64,000 nt of DNA from Amphiura filiformis (Eukaryota; Echinodermata; Ophiuroidea; Amphilepidida; Amphiuridae), in NCBI RefSeq assembly GCF_039555335.1, contig NC_092646.1, positions 26,403,780 through 26,467,779 of the forward strand. The letters are read 5' to 3'. The notes beneath the pieces were generated by a model. The model saw only the letters and a list, made by a program, of their open reading frames with translations. It did not search any database and had not been told where the DNA came from. A program made the position numbers and the translations under genes. Positions 45,530-57,514 of this stretch are shown in pieces (position 1 is the first letter of the stretch; every line of letters starts with the position of its first letter).

Positions 45530-46009
45530 TAAATATTCGTCTCAGGCTGAACTATTTAGCTACCGTTCACAAAAAATTCGACATTTTTGTAAGACGGGGG
45601 TGCAGGCCCTTTAAATATCCCTAAAATCCTTCACAGATACCTTATTTCAGATTAACTTCTTTAAAACAATAAAACTTTACACATTCAAAGCTTTATATTC
45701 TTTTCAAAGTCCAGAATCAAGTCAAACATTTTATAATCACTCTTCAAGGCAAACATTTTACTACAACCCCGTATAAAGAATTTATGACCGTCCCTGTCAT
45801 TTTTTTTTCTAATGCATAATTCATTAGCCCGAAATGCAGACTCGTTGAGCATTTTGTACTGTAAGAACTTCGTGGCAACATGGAAAACGTAGCCCAAATG
45901 TACTTGACAGAATGATTTGTCATGGCAATCCGGCCATTATTTCGCCCAATAGTCGTGTTTCATGTTCCAATTCGAATACATACTGCTTTCGGCAGAAAAA
46001 CATGACCAG

Positions 46010-46660
46010 ATACATATTTGGTGCATACGCACCAATATGAACCTCGCGCCAATCGATTCGTGTTCCACGACTCTAGGATATTTTGTTAAAAAGATACAAA
46101 GATACGTGCACAAAGTACAATAAGTGACTATATCTCATTAACCAATGATCGCACAGATACTAGTACGCGACCACTGACTTTTTTTGTTCCTTATGACAAG
46201 AGGAAAAGTTTGACATACAACACGACTCTCTAGGATTTTTGGTTAAAAAGATAGAGGATTAAGTGCACAAAATTAAAAAAAAAGTGACTATATCTCATTA
46301 ACCAATGGTCCTACAGATGTACGACCACTGACTTTTTTGTTCCTTATGACCAGACGAAACGTTTGACACATTGCACGACTCTGTAGGATATTTGATTAAA
46401 AAGATACAGAGTTAAGTGCACAAAGTACAATAAGTGACTATATCTCATTAACCAATGATCGTACTGACTTTTTTGTTCCTTATGACCAGACGAAAAGTTT
46501 GACATGTAGCACGACTCTCTAGGATATTTGGTTAAAAAGATACAGAGTTAAGTCCACAAAGTACAATAAGTGACTATATCTCATTAACCAATAATCGTGC
46601 AGATACGCGACCACTGACTTTTTTGTTCCTTATGACCAGAAGAAAAGTTTGACATATGGC
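46010..46660 (+). repeat. Second, more decayed array of the 150-bp satellite
   Basis: Units at about 46,189, 46,340, 46,476 and 46,628. It starts with the same lead sequence (GATACATATTTGGTGCATAC...) found at 44,097, so it is a duplicate of the start of the first array and not an independent satellite. Confidence 0.88.
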
Positions 46661-49237
46661 ATAGACTACCCCATAGTCCACTTGCCCTTTCTGCATATAC
46701 AAGGTGTCCCACAATGATTTATACCGTGTTTGAACAAAATATCAAAAATATATAGTCAACAGTGTATCTAATATTAATAAGTGCAATACAATGCCACACA
46801 TGTCTCCGACTTATTCTGCGACTTTCATGGAAATAGCTTGATTCGTTTTTGCGTGACATTGCTATTACTGAAATGGATAAAAACGGCATGTGTGTAATTT
46901 ACAGTGCAAAGGCATCATAACACATGAATCCTTTATCGCCATCGTCCAGCCGCACTGTGCAATATATTGGAGAAATCCTACATTCTTTTATAGGAAATAC
47001 ACCAAATTTGGCACAGATGTAGAGCTTACAATGCTAAATAATTCTTGATATGGGATTAAGTAAAACATTTCAATATGACATCAGATCACATACTTTTATG
47101 TGATTATTACCCCCAATTTTTACCCAAAAATGTCATTTACAGAGGATATAACTTCCTCAAGCATCCTCCACAGTAAATTTTAATCTTCTTCGTCACGTAG
47201 CTGAGGACATAAATAGATGCTGTGACACTAAGGACAAACCTTCTCTACTATACTTTTATGAAAAATCCATCTCTGCCGGCATTTCAAATGGTGAAACTCA
47301 CACACCGCAATAACTTGCTTCAAAACTGCCGCCAAAGAAAGAAGCGTAGCAAACCCTTTATTCCATACAAGGATTGCTTCGTAAGGGTCGGTTCATAGTG
47401 AATATTCGAAGGCGAATATTCGTTGTCGAATACTTTTTGTGACGTCAAAATATATACGGCAACGAATAAAATATGATGACACGCCGAGTTGAATCGGATT
47501 AAATATCGCGCAACTGATAGCGAGATACTATTGATTTATATGAAAGGCTCGAAGTCACCTGAATATCGTTCGACGAACGATGATTTCAAAAATCCCCAAT
47601 GAAAATTAACCTGCGCAGTTGTGCAAAATACGCCTGGATAGTTCCAAAATGGCTGATAACGAACTGAAAGAAAACGTTATTAGTGCGGTACAAGCGTACC
47701 CATTTTATATGACATAAAAGTAAGGGACTATATAAAGACGTCCAGAAAAGGAAAATGCCTGGCAGGCAATAGCATTCCAATGCTGTAGTGATGGTAAGTT
47801 ATGTTTTATGCAAATAATATGATATTTAGGCTTACAAACATAACCTACAAATGTACAAGTGAACGGTTCATTGTTTGCTAAATCCAAGCGAGATCACCCG
47901 AAAATCTATGCAAGAGAAATTTCTTCTGCTGCTGATGAAAAATCCTAGAGTGCGTTTGGAGGTTTTTTCTGCACTTTACCAGTAGGCCTAATAAATTCAT
48001 AAAAAAAATAAAAATAAAATAAACATTTAGAGCGAATGTTTTTACTCACTGCTCATCTGATCCACTTTCCCAGGAAATATCGATACTCCTTAGTTTTTTC
48101 CCTGACTTTCCAGACATAATTATGAGTAAACATCAAAATTAATGTTTACAAAACAATCAAATATATATACATTCGTTTGCATTTTGTACATTAATATTAA
48201 TATTAATAATGTACAAACAAAAGGGGGCCTAAGAATATGTCTATTTTTAATCATATACTAATTCCGCCATGCCCAAACATATTTTATATATGAAATCGTG
48301 TAAAAACTGACCCCTTGTAAATCTATGGAACCCCAAATTCCAATCAAAAATAAAAACAACTTTGTTATCAAATACACTATAGGATTATACATTGTATTAC
48401 AGGAATTTAATAGATGGTGCATTTTAATAAATAGGTTAACACGGGGGGGGGGGGGGTAATGGACGAGAAATATTTGGCAATACCGGATTTACCACAGAGC
48501 CAGTGAATAAAGAAATTAATAAAAATAAAAATAAATTAAATGAGAAAATGAAAGCAAGGACATTTGGTGAAGTATTGTTTTAGAATGCGAAGGAGTCCTA
48601 CATGTTATCCTGGCCCAGGACACTGATTAATGTAAATTCGACCCATAGTTATTTTATCTACTTTTGCCAGCATTCAACCTGTTCAAGGTGATTTATGCCT
48701 ATTTTAAATAAAATTCCGAAATCTGAAGTATCAACGTTGTATCGTGCACAAATTATGATCCGAGACTATTTCATTTAACACGGTTGTATGGATTTCAAAA
48801 GATCGGTCCTATGATAGATATCGATTAGAGAATTACAGCAAGAGACTTTGAGGATGCCGTAATCCTCTTGACCATCAACCAATCAGATAGACATATTTTA
48901 GAAATATATTCGTAGAGTTGAAACTTGTTCAACTCTGAAATATATATTTCAAGTAATCTCGTTTCACATTTAGCAGCACTTTGGCTTGCAATAAAGCCAC
49001 GAAGGGGCGGTAATGCTAATATACGATTTCAGTCAAATATTGGTGCAAATATACGATTTCGGTCAACTATTTGGCTATTCTTTGCCCAAAATTATGTAAT
49101 GTATATCAGTAACAACTCTTAGGACGGTTTTCGAGTAATTTTAACGAAATAATGAGTTAAATAAAAGAAATGGTGGTGTGGTGTTCTAGGGGAATTAAAA
49201 TATCACAATTAACATGTTTAATTCAAAATCGTACATG
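46661..49237. other. Non-coding stretch
   Basis: No gene or clear element recognised. AT-rich, with a G-run at 48,446 and a small palindromic region near 47,410 (GAATATTCG words). Confidence 0.45.
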
Positions 49238-49241
49238 TTAA

Positions 49242-49950
49242 GGTTGGTCTGAACCCTGGGATTATGGAAACTTTCGGGCCTCATAACTTTTAAATTGTTG
49301 GTCTAAAGTATATAAAAGTATAGATATTTAGAATTGCAAAGACTTGATAAGTTCATCTGTGTGGTTAAATTTGGGCCAAAATGGCACTTTTGGCCCCAAA
49401 TCCCAAAAATAATGGTTTTTGGCCCACTTCTTTTTCGTGCATCATAACAAAAAAAATCTTAGGCCAAATTTTTTTTTTCTTAATTTTTAAAAACTAGATC
49501 CAATTATCTAGGACCAGTTTTTTCATTTTTTTGAATTTCGATCAATTTCACCAAAAATATTTGAAATTTGGGCCAAAATCGGGCTTTTTTATGATTTTTT
49601 TGAAATATCAGCATTTTTTGACCATTTTTGGCGCAAATTTCTCAAAGTTGGTCGAAATTCAAAAAAATGAAAAAACGGGTCCTAGATATTTTAATCTAGT
49701 TTTTAAAAATTAATAAAAAAAAAATTTGGCCCAAGAATTTTTTTGTTATGATGCACGAAAAAGAAGTGGGCCAAAACCGTTATTTTTTGGATTTTGGGCC
49801 AAAAGTGCCATTTTGGCCCAAATTTGACCTCACAGATGAACTTATCAAGTCTTTGCCATTCTAAATATGTATACTTTGATATACTTTAGACCAACAATTT
49901 AAAAGTTATGAGGCTCGAAAGTTTCCATATTTCCAGGGTTCAGACCAACC
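49242..49950. mobile_element. TTAA-flanked foldback element, 709 bp
   Basis: Flanked by TTAA (49,238-49,241 and 49,951-49,954). The ends are GGTTGGTCTGAACCCTGGG and its near inverse. The arms stay complementary almost to the centre (about 49,590), with mirrored GGGCCAAAA and TTTTGGCCC words. No coding. The duplication indicates piggyBac- or Kolobok-type mobilisation. Confidence 0.88.
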
Positions 49951-49954
49951 TTAA

Positions 49955-51914
49955 ATGGCTCGATTCACATTAGGTATAAGTTGGGACATTGTCAGATTGT
50001 GTGAACATTACAAATACAAACAATAAGGTTGAAAAAGAAATAGCCATTTAAAAATGATTTTAAAAGATCGTCTATTTGTAGCTTTATGACACTGAATAGA
50101 CCAAATATCTGCCTCTGACGAAAAAAATGTTTTCCATGCTGATTTGTTTTTGTAACGAGTATGTCATTTCAAAAAGAAAGAAAAAAAGGCGGATATTACT
50201 TTTTAAAAACTCAACGCATTACTATTAATAGTAGGCATGTCCACTAAAAATTGAAGTACTTTTAAATTGATTCAGACCTAACTTATTGGCTGGGAATTGA
50301 TGAAAGAAACATTTTGGCGTTTAAATAATCTTAATCGGACGTTTCATTCCAGAGATATGGCCTTTTGAGTGTTACGGTTTTATATAGGGCTGCTAGAACA
50401 TGCATGTTAAAAAGTTAAAGTCCAAAAAGGATTACTAACAGAAAGTGCAATTTTAAGGTACTTTTTCTTAATGTATTTATTAACTAGCGTTATCTGGAAC
50501 ATTATATTTGCTTATAACAACATGAAAATAAGATCATCCTGAAAATTTAATCGATTTTGTTGACATACAACAAAAAATATAAGACCTCAAAACCCATGGT
50601 TTGTTTGGTGAAACCGCAAGCATGATCATAGATGGCCGCCATGGAAAATATCTCCATAGAGGAGATGAACAATAAGTGCATTATTTCAAATGAATGGCGG
50701 TAGTCTTAAACATTGTTCAATCTTTTATGGTCAGCACATTTTATCTTCAAAAATTATTATATTTCATCATGGCATAAGTTTGGTAATATTAATCACTACC
50801 AATTTTGAGAAATTTGCTCCAACTCAAAGGTTATCTTTAATACATTGAGCAATACACTGTGTGTGCATGGAAGCCATGATGGATAGCATATGAAATGGAC
50901 ATGGTAGTGAGAAGTGCATGATTTGAGATGGGCCGCGGTAGGCTTAAACATTCTTAAATTTCTTAACATCCTGTACATTTTGTCTTCAAAAATAGTTACA
51001 TTTTATGACTATGTAAGTTTGCTTGTCTGATTCACTCCAAATTCGGAAATAATTGCGTTTGAACACCTGATGCACGGAATGGTGTCACTTCAACCTGTTG
51101 TAGTTCTCATCTCATTAAATTTTTCATTAAAAAAAGTTGATCTCTGCATGGAGGAAGGTCCTCTCTATTTACTGACCAATCAGGAAAAAGTTTGGTTAAT
51201 GTTTTCCGGTGGAATCAGGAATTTCTTGAAACACCCTGATATAGGCCTACATTTGGATCAAAAAACAAGTATGTACGCCATTTAACAGGCCTGGGATTTC
51301 TTGTATCGATCAGTTTCTCCATAGACAATACGTGTGTTAGTGCACGCACAAAGTAAATGAAAAATCGTTCTAGTGGAAACTGTATGGACAGTGGGCATCC
51401 CTATTAATAGGCCTATAATTATAATTATAATGTTATACTTGATGAGATAACAATTAGCCATGTGTTTGATAATTACAGAAAATAAAATATGCAAAATTGC
51501 TTCTCAAAGCAAATTAAATTACCTGGAATATGATTGTATGGTGTTAAAGTATGCAGTTTAAAGTGAATTGTAAACAAAATGTGAAAAAAGAAATGGACCT
51601 ATTGCATTATATGACCACCGCGGTGTGCTACATGAATAACAGTTTATGTCACAAATGGCTTACCATACCTGGCAGAAAGAAATGATTTGATTTTACAATG
51701 CACAGCTGTTTAATTAAACAATTATTTGGGAATCCGATATTAATGAAGTAAAATTTCAGCACATTAAACATCTACATATCCGTCAGACAGGTTGTACCGG
51801 GTAATTTTTTCACTCGATCTTGCTCGGATGTCAGTAGATTGTTTCAGATCAAATTTTTGTTGCAAATCTGCGTGGCCATACTTGTGTTCCTCAATATAAT
51901 TTGCATAGACGGCA
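49955..51914. other. Non-coding stretch with two local duplications
   Basis: No gene recognised. 50,640-50,760 and 50,875-51,000 are diverged direct copies (GAAGTGCAT or TAAGTGCAT..., GGCTTAAACATT). 51,628-51,725 is a diverged copy of 5,458-5,555. Confidence 0.45.
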
Positions 51915-51916
51915 GT

Positions 51917-52926
51917 AGGGGAGAGCGGGGAGTGTTCGTCCTATATTTTTGTGACCAGCCTAGCGATGCCAATTTTAAGGTTAGGGATGACCTGATTAGC
52001 TCATGTGAAAGCCCTATGTCTTAGCTATATACAGCCACAATCCCAGAACTATAGGCCTTACAATAGCAACAGGATAGAGCAAACAAAAAAGTTTTGTAAA
52101 GTGGCGAACTTGCCCCATATTGGGGCAGGTTCGCCCATATGGTGGGGTAAGTTCACCCTAATCACAAAAAAAGGTTTAAACATTGCATAACTATAACATA
52201 TTAAATGCAAACATTTAGCAAGAGTATACAGGGCATTCATTCTCTTCTGTGGAGTCACTAAATTTGTTGCAGGGGTCGGGTCAGGGTAAAATGTAGGGGT
52301 CCAAAGTGAGCTTAAACGTAACATGTTTACAACTTCGGGGAGATTATGGATTAGGACATAAACTATGGTATGAGTAATACTGATACCACATAATGTTAAA
52401 AAGCATGCTTTTCAGTAGTTTTACCTTGTTTAATGGTATAAATATAAATATTGTGCATAATACGCTGATGGGGCAGGTCCGCCCTCCAGTTTGGGGTAAG
52501 TCCGCCCGGGGAAGATATAGGGCGAACATGCCCCATCCTCAAAAGGGCGAACGTGCCCCTTGTGCACATTTTGGTATTTTCTTCAGGGTATGCAAAATAC
52601 AAATCGAATAAGAAGTTTATAACTGCATTAAATCTTTGACAAATCCCATATGTTCCCAATACAGATTTCCATTCAAACCATCTGTATTTATGTATCAATG
52701 ATAATACAACATTATTAATGTAAGAAAAAATTACGTTTTGGTGTAATTTTTTTGTTTTGGCTGCAGTTCGATGAACATGTCCCTATATGTCGCGTAGCTA
52801 ACATGAGAAGTTTATAGTGACCTATGTCACCTAATTTTGCCATCACCAAATTCCCCGATAGCCGTAGTGCTGAGAAACAAGGGGTGGGCGAACCTGCCCC
52901 TAGGGCGAACACTCCCCGCTCTCCCC
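51917..52926 (-). mobile_element. 1.0-kb TA-flanked TIR element, copy B
   Basis: Ends GGGGAGAGCGGGGAGTGTTC and inverse, flanked by TA (51,915-51,916 and 52,927-52,928). It is collinear with copy A at 33,162-34,173 but inverted, with few differences and nearly equal length (1,010 against 1,012 bp). Non-coding. Confidence 0.88.
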
Positions 52927-53123
52927 TACTTGCCAAGGCCTATTTTTCCCTATGGGTCCGTTTTGCCCCGGGGGTCCGTTTTGCCTCCACCTTCCCCTAC
53001 CGGTATGCCTACCCTGTAAATGCTTGGTTGGATTGGGATATAGGCTATAGTGTGATTACAGTTGAAGATAATAATTATAATACATGTAGGGCCTATATAA
53101 CAATAATATAATTTGCATAATGG

Positions 53124-54258
53124 CAGGGCTGTCACAGTGGAACTGCTTTACGTGAGACAGAGGCGTACCGGAATTTGCCGACTACAATGTTGATTTTGAC
53201 CCGAGATTATTTGAGCCACGGCACCAGGGCTGTCAACTTTTTGGAATTGCTTGGCGTGAGACAGAGACGTACCGGGGGTTTTGGCGACTCCAATGTTCAT
53301 TTTGTACCATGATTATTTTGAGCCACGGCGCTCGAGAATGAGAACAGCGGGGTGGGGGGGTATGAGCAACAAATTATTCATGACGATGCGTGAGATTTTA
53401 CTCATTTTCCAGCTTTTCGTGAGCTTTAATACCTTGGCGTGAGATTATAGGCCTACTACCTTGGCGTGAGACCGTGAGAAAGTGACCCAATGCGTGAGAC
53501 TCACGGCCAATGCGTGAGAGTTGACAGCCCTGCACGGCACTCGAGAATCTGAAAAGCGGTTAGCCAACAAATTATTTTGATGATGCGTGAGGATTTTACC
53601 CCGGTAGGTTCAGTTTGTATTTAAAGGTAGGACGTATGACCGTTCCAGGATTTGAAAATGACCCCTATTTCACGGGGAATCAAGGACATTTGCAGCAATT
53701 TTACCCCCTATTTTGCGCGAAATCAAGGAAAATTTGCCCCCAAATACCTCCCCTATTTTTATCATTTTGAGGACGCATTTTCATTTCACCCCCTTATTAC
53801 GAGGAATCAAGGACATTTTTCCGAAATAAATACCCCTATTTTTACCATTTCAAGGACGCTTTTGAATTTCCCCCTATTTCACGGGGAAATGAGGACAATA
53901 ACGAAAACTGTAGTGGTAAAACGCGGACGAAAGTCCTAGAAATACACCCTATTTTCCATTTCAAGGACAATTTTGCTCCAAAACACCCGTAATTTGGACA
54001 ATCGCGAACAATTTTGTCCTCGAAAATTCCGCGGACATTTCTTGAAAAGTACCCCTAATTGGAACCATCATGCGTACACATTGTCAGTGAAGACTGAACC
54101 CACCGGGGATTTTACTCATTTTCCAGCTTTTGGCGTGAGATTTAGGCCTACTAGGCCTAACTAGGCGTGAGATTATATTACCTTGGCGTGAGACCGTGAG
54201 AAAGTGACCCAATGCGTGAGACTCACGGCCAATGCGTGAGAGTTGACAGCCCCAGGCT
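53124..54258. mobile_element. Outer hAT-like element with a degenerate tandem interior
   Basis: Left end CAGGGCTGTCACAGTGG. Right end region ...GAGAGTTGACAGCCCCAGGCT. Flanks CATAATGG (53,116) and GATAATGG (54,259) match at seven of eight bases. The interior 53,640-53,960 is a degenerate tandem of ACCCCTATTT and AATCAAGGACA words. It is interrupted by a second copy of the same family at 53,225. The right border is tentative. Confidence 0.5.
53225..53532. mobile_element. hAT-type miniature element, 308 bp, nested
   Basis: Ends CAGGGCTGTCAACTTTTTGG and ...GAGAGTTGACAGCCCTG, flanked by a perfect 8-bp duplication CACGGCAC (53,217-53,224 and 53,533-53,540). Contains repeated GGCGTGAGA words. It sits inside a related element, so the same family inserted into its own copy. 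Confidence 0.92.
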
Positions 54259-54669
54259 GATAATGGTGAATAATTGAGTATTATTGCACCGGGGGGAGGC
54301 CTAGTGGTGAATGAAGTATTTACCCATGATTCCATGTAATATGTCGGGCTTTCTATAAGATAGATTTGGGTGGCGAGCGGTTGTTACGCTTGCGCAAACG
54401 AAACAACCACGAAAATCAATTTTTGGAAGCGAAATTTGCAGCGGATAATTTTCTCATTTTAATAGTCGAGGTTAAATATTGAAACCAGCTTACAATTTTC
54501 ACCACACAGGAACATAAGCTTATCGTAAGTGTTTATTGTAAATCATGAGTCTGTGTCTGGCTGTGTGGTATGAAAATGGGTGCTCACAAAAATTAAAATT
54601 TGAGGCTTGAGTCTGGAATAATTAAAAAAATGTATGCCTGGTCAAGCACCCACACATACCCACACTATA

Positions 54670-55150
54670 GGTATGCTAGGTGAATTCAAATTTGCCATCA
54701 AACTGCATCATTTCATATATCAAATTAAAGCCCTTGAGTAAACAAAGCCAAAACTGAAAACCATTTTTTCATAGCACTTTCCGTAGCAAAGTTACATCTT
54801 GTCAAAGATTGACTTTCATCAAAAAGTTTCAGCTAGCAAAATTCCCCAAAACGGCATTTCGGGGGTGTTTCTAGATCTTAAGTCTCATTATGATAGCAGC
54901 TTTTTTTAATGGAACTGCTATCCAAATCATAATGAGACTAAGATCTAGAAACACCCCCGAAATGCTGTTTTGGGGAATTTGGCTAGCAGAATCTTTTTTG
55001 ATGAAAGTCAATCTTTGACAAGATGTAACTTTGCTATGGAAAGTGCTATGACAAAAAGGTTTTCAGTTTTGGCTTTCTTTACTCAAGGGCTTTAATTTGA
55101 TATATAAAATGATGCAGTTTGATGGCAAATTTGAATTCATCTAGCATACC
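54670..55150. mobile_element. Near-perfect ~480-bp foldback, family F copy 2
   Basis: TA-flanked. The two ~235-bp arms are close inverse copies, from GGTATGCTAGGTGAATTC at left to GAATTCATCTAGCATACC at right, centred near 54,910. It shares its arm sequence with the elements at 43,083 and 55,158. The mirrored GGGGTGTTTCTAGATCTTA blocks make a very stable potential hairpin. Confidence 0.88.
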
Positions 55151-55157
55151 TACATTT

Positions 55158-55990
55158 TAGGTATGAAAGCAAGGCAAACCTCATGCAGTTAACACATTTG
55201 CTAGACAGCAAAATTGGCCCAAACCGGGGCCCAAACACAATACATGTTTTACATAGAAAATTAAACAAACAGATTTTTCAAGGATTGATAGAAAACGTGC
55301 ATAAATATGTTGTCTATAGGACAGGTGACCCCGGAGGTGACGTCACAAGCCGTTGACCTCCGTTGACAACAAATCTGATTCAGAAGTCAAATGTGTAGTT
55401 TTCTGTGGTTTGTCCCTTTTCGGCCAAAATACTACCATTCTATAACTTCTCGACATGGGCCTCCAGCCAACAACAAAAATAAAGACTCTCCTCTACATGT
55501 TCATGTGTTCAGCTTCACATAAAATGCAATTTTCGCCAAATATTTAACCTTTATTTTACCGAAATCGGCCCAGAAAATAGCTCGATTCGAGGTCAAAACA
55601 AAATGTAAACAAATTGAATCAGCTCTGCTACAAGTCTTCAACTAGTCGCTCTGCTCCACGATCTATTGTGGGTTGAAAAGCGTAAGTGTAGGCACTGTAG
55701 CGTCACGTAAAATAAGTACCCGGATGGCCAGGGTCACCTATACTTCACTTTACAAATATATGATTTATTTTTGTGTTGAGATAATCACACATGGAAGTTT
55801 CGAGGGAATTTGATAGCAGTTCCACATAGAAAAGCTGCTCTATCATGAGACTATATGCTGATTTGTTTTTTAATTGATGCATTAAAAGTTGGCTGAATAT
55901 TTTTGATGAAAGTCAACCTTTGACAAGATGTAACTTCGCTACGAAAGTGCCAAGACAAAATGGTTTTCAGTTTTGGCTTTCTTAAAAGGT
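55158..55990 (-). mobile_element. Family F copy 3, split by a 420-bp insertion
   Basis: In inverse orientation to 43,083-43,524: CATAAATATGTTGTCTATA lies before the break, and TATACTTCACTTTACAAATATATGAT and TTGATAGCAGTTCCA follow it. It ends near TTTTGGCTTTCTTAAAAGG, so its far end is lost. It ends about 190 bp before the RMI2 start codon. Confidence 0.75.
55319..55738. mobile_element. 420-bp insertion with AGGTGACCC/GGGTCACC ends and TATA duplication
   Basis: Its borders are shown by comparison with the uninterrupted relative at 43.4 kb. The target reads GTCTATACTTC there, and TATA is repeated on both sides here (55,315-55,318 and 55,739-55,742). Inverted ends begin near GGACAGGTGACCCC and end GGGTCACC. 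It contains GTGACGTCAC, a CRE-like palindrome. Class unknown. Confidence 0.75.
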
Positions 55991-56127
55991 ATCGGCGGTA
56001 TCCAGTATTGCTCTACAGCCAACGCTACCTACACATAACTTGTGAACTCAGATATGGGCATCGCTTGCTCCTGTCGTGAAATAAAATTTGTCATAAAATA
56101 TTAAATACTAACTCTGGTTTGTACTTT

Positions 56128-56183
56128 TTCAGAATAAGCTAACAGTTTGCCAGTCTAATAAAGGATATCAGACATAAAATGAG
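56128..56183 (+). promoter_or_regulatory. Possible 5' UTR of RMI2
   Basis: TGTACTTTTTCAG ending at 56,132 resembles an acceptor, which would place a noncoding first exon upstream near 56,000. No TATA or initiator is clear. Upstream sequence is repeat-derived up to 55,990. Confidence 0.3.
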
Positions 56184-56460
56184 ATGCCTCCATCAAAACT
56201 GAACCAACCGGCGAGAAAGCTTTTTGCCTGTCATCTTGCGGACATAAAGTACTATGACCCTGATGGGTGGTACTGGCAGATTCCAGGAACACAGAACAAT
56301 ATCACCATTGTAATGGTGTGGGTGCAAGGCATTGTGGTAGAGGTTGACATGGCAATGGATCATGTGATGATTGACGATGGAACAGGAGTTGTGGAAGTCA
56401 TTGCTGAAGATGTGAGAAGGATAAAGAAATTACCAAGAGATCAAATGCTTGTACAGAAAG
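56184..56460 (+). CDS. RMI2: RMI2, exon 1
   Basis: RecQ-mediated genome instability protein 2, the small OB-fold subunit that pairs with RMI1 in the BLM-TOP3A-RMI complex, which dissolves double Holliday junctions in the nucleus. The start is ATG 56,184. It encodes about 92 residues: PARKLFACHLADIKYYDPDG, a WYWQIPG strand, then VMVWVQGIVVEV and IDDGTGVVEVIAEDVRRI, which match the OB-fold core of vertebrate RMI2 (AVWMQGRVV...RLRDPSGDFSV). It ends CAGAAAG|GTAAGG with one base of the next codon. The retained-intron frame stops at 56,541-56,543. Recognition rests on the aligned core and the exon structure. Confidence 0.9.
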
Positions 56461-56696
56461 GTAAGGTCCTGAGTTTAGCCCAGGTGACGTTAGAAAATGT
56501 GCTTGTGAAAATAATTGAGCTAGCTTGGTGGATAAGGAACTAATGGTTTACCTGTACATTACTTGGGGAGCTGATCCTGGTTGCGATGGTTATATTGTTC
56601 AGAAGGGGGAGGGGTCCAAAATTCAGGGGGTCCAAAATATGTACCTTAATAACAATATAATCATAAAACGTGTTGGTCTTATTTTTATTCTTACAG

Positions 56697-56878
56697 GTAG
56701 TTATGTAATGGTTGTTGGCTCTCTGCAACTGTCTGAAGGCTGCAACCACCAAGTAATTAAGGCAGTGAAAATAACATGCCTTGATACAGAGACTGCCCCA
56801 CATGAGACACACTGGATGTTGGAAGTTTTACATTATCACAAGCAACTCAGAATATCAGAGCAGGGAACAATAAGGTAG
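56697..56878 (+). CDS. RMI2: RMI2, exon 2
   Basis: Acceptor TTTTATTCTTACAG ends at 56,696. Two bases complete a glycine codon to give QKG-SYVMVVGSLQLSEG, matching KYVMVMGVVQACSP in human RMI2, then HQVIKAVKITCLD and HETHWMLEVLHYH, matching LQAVKMTDLS...HESLWELEVEDLH. The stop TAG is at 56,876-56,878. The total is 152 residues, close to the 147 of human RMI2. The last ~32 codons lie in the first unit of a tandem repeat that continues past the stop. Confidence 0.93.
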
Positions 56879-57300
56879 CTACCGAATGTGAAACTAGCAA
56901 GCTGTGATACAGAGACTGTCCTCATGAGACACACTGCATGGTTGTTAGAAGTGTTACATTTATATCACAAGCAACACAGGCAATCAGAGCAAGGAACAAT
57001 AAGGTAGCTATTTGAATGTGAAAAAAACAAGGTGTGGTACAGAGACTGGCCCACATGAAAGACACTGGTTGCTAGAAGTGTTACATTATCACAAGTAACT
57101 CAGACAATCAGAGCTGGGAACAATAAGGTAGCTATGGGAATGTGAAACTAGCAAGCTGTGATACAGAGACTCCCTCATTAAACACTCTAGATGTTGGAAC
57201 TTGGAAGTATTGCACTATCGCAAACAACTGACATTTTATCAGAGGAGGAAACAGAAAGGTAGCAATGAGACTGAGAGTAACAAGATTTAGTATGGAGACC
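56783..57300 (+). repeat. ~125-bp tandem repeat founded on the end of RMI2 exon 2
   Basis: Units start with GATACAGAGACTG at 56,783 (coding), 56,906, 57,036 and 57,160, with a trace of a fifth near 57,290. Each contains CATGAGACACACTGG, TTACATTATCACAAGCAACT and AACAATAAGGTAGCTA. Only the first unit is in the CDS, and its AATAAGGTAGCT spans the stop. The others have frameshifting indels, so they are duplicated exon fragments in the 3' UTR or flank. Confidence 0.9.
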
Positions 57301-57327
57301 CAAGCAAAATGTTTGAAAGTCTTTTAA

Positions 57328-57514
57328 ATGGGGCATAGCCAGGGGGACCCGAGGGGTGGCAAACTGCCCCCACATAAATTTTTCAAGGAAAAATGGGGAT
57401 GGCAAAAAGTAAATTGTCTTTAAAATGACTAAAAATGGGACAAAAAATAGACAAATGGGGATGAAAATTTGGCTTTTCCTCCTCACACTAAAATCCTGGT
57501 TACGCTACTGGTTT
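57328..57514. repeat. Diverged hAT-like fragment
   Basis: GGGGCATAGCCAGGGGG at left and CTGGTTACGCTACTGG at right resemble the inverted ends of the CAGTGGCGTAGC family. The interior has CTGCCCCCAC and AAAATGGGAC words. No duplication is visible. Confidence 0.5.
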
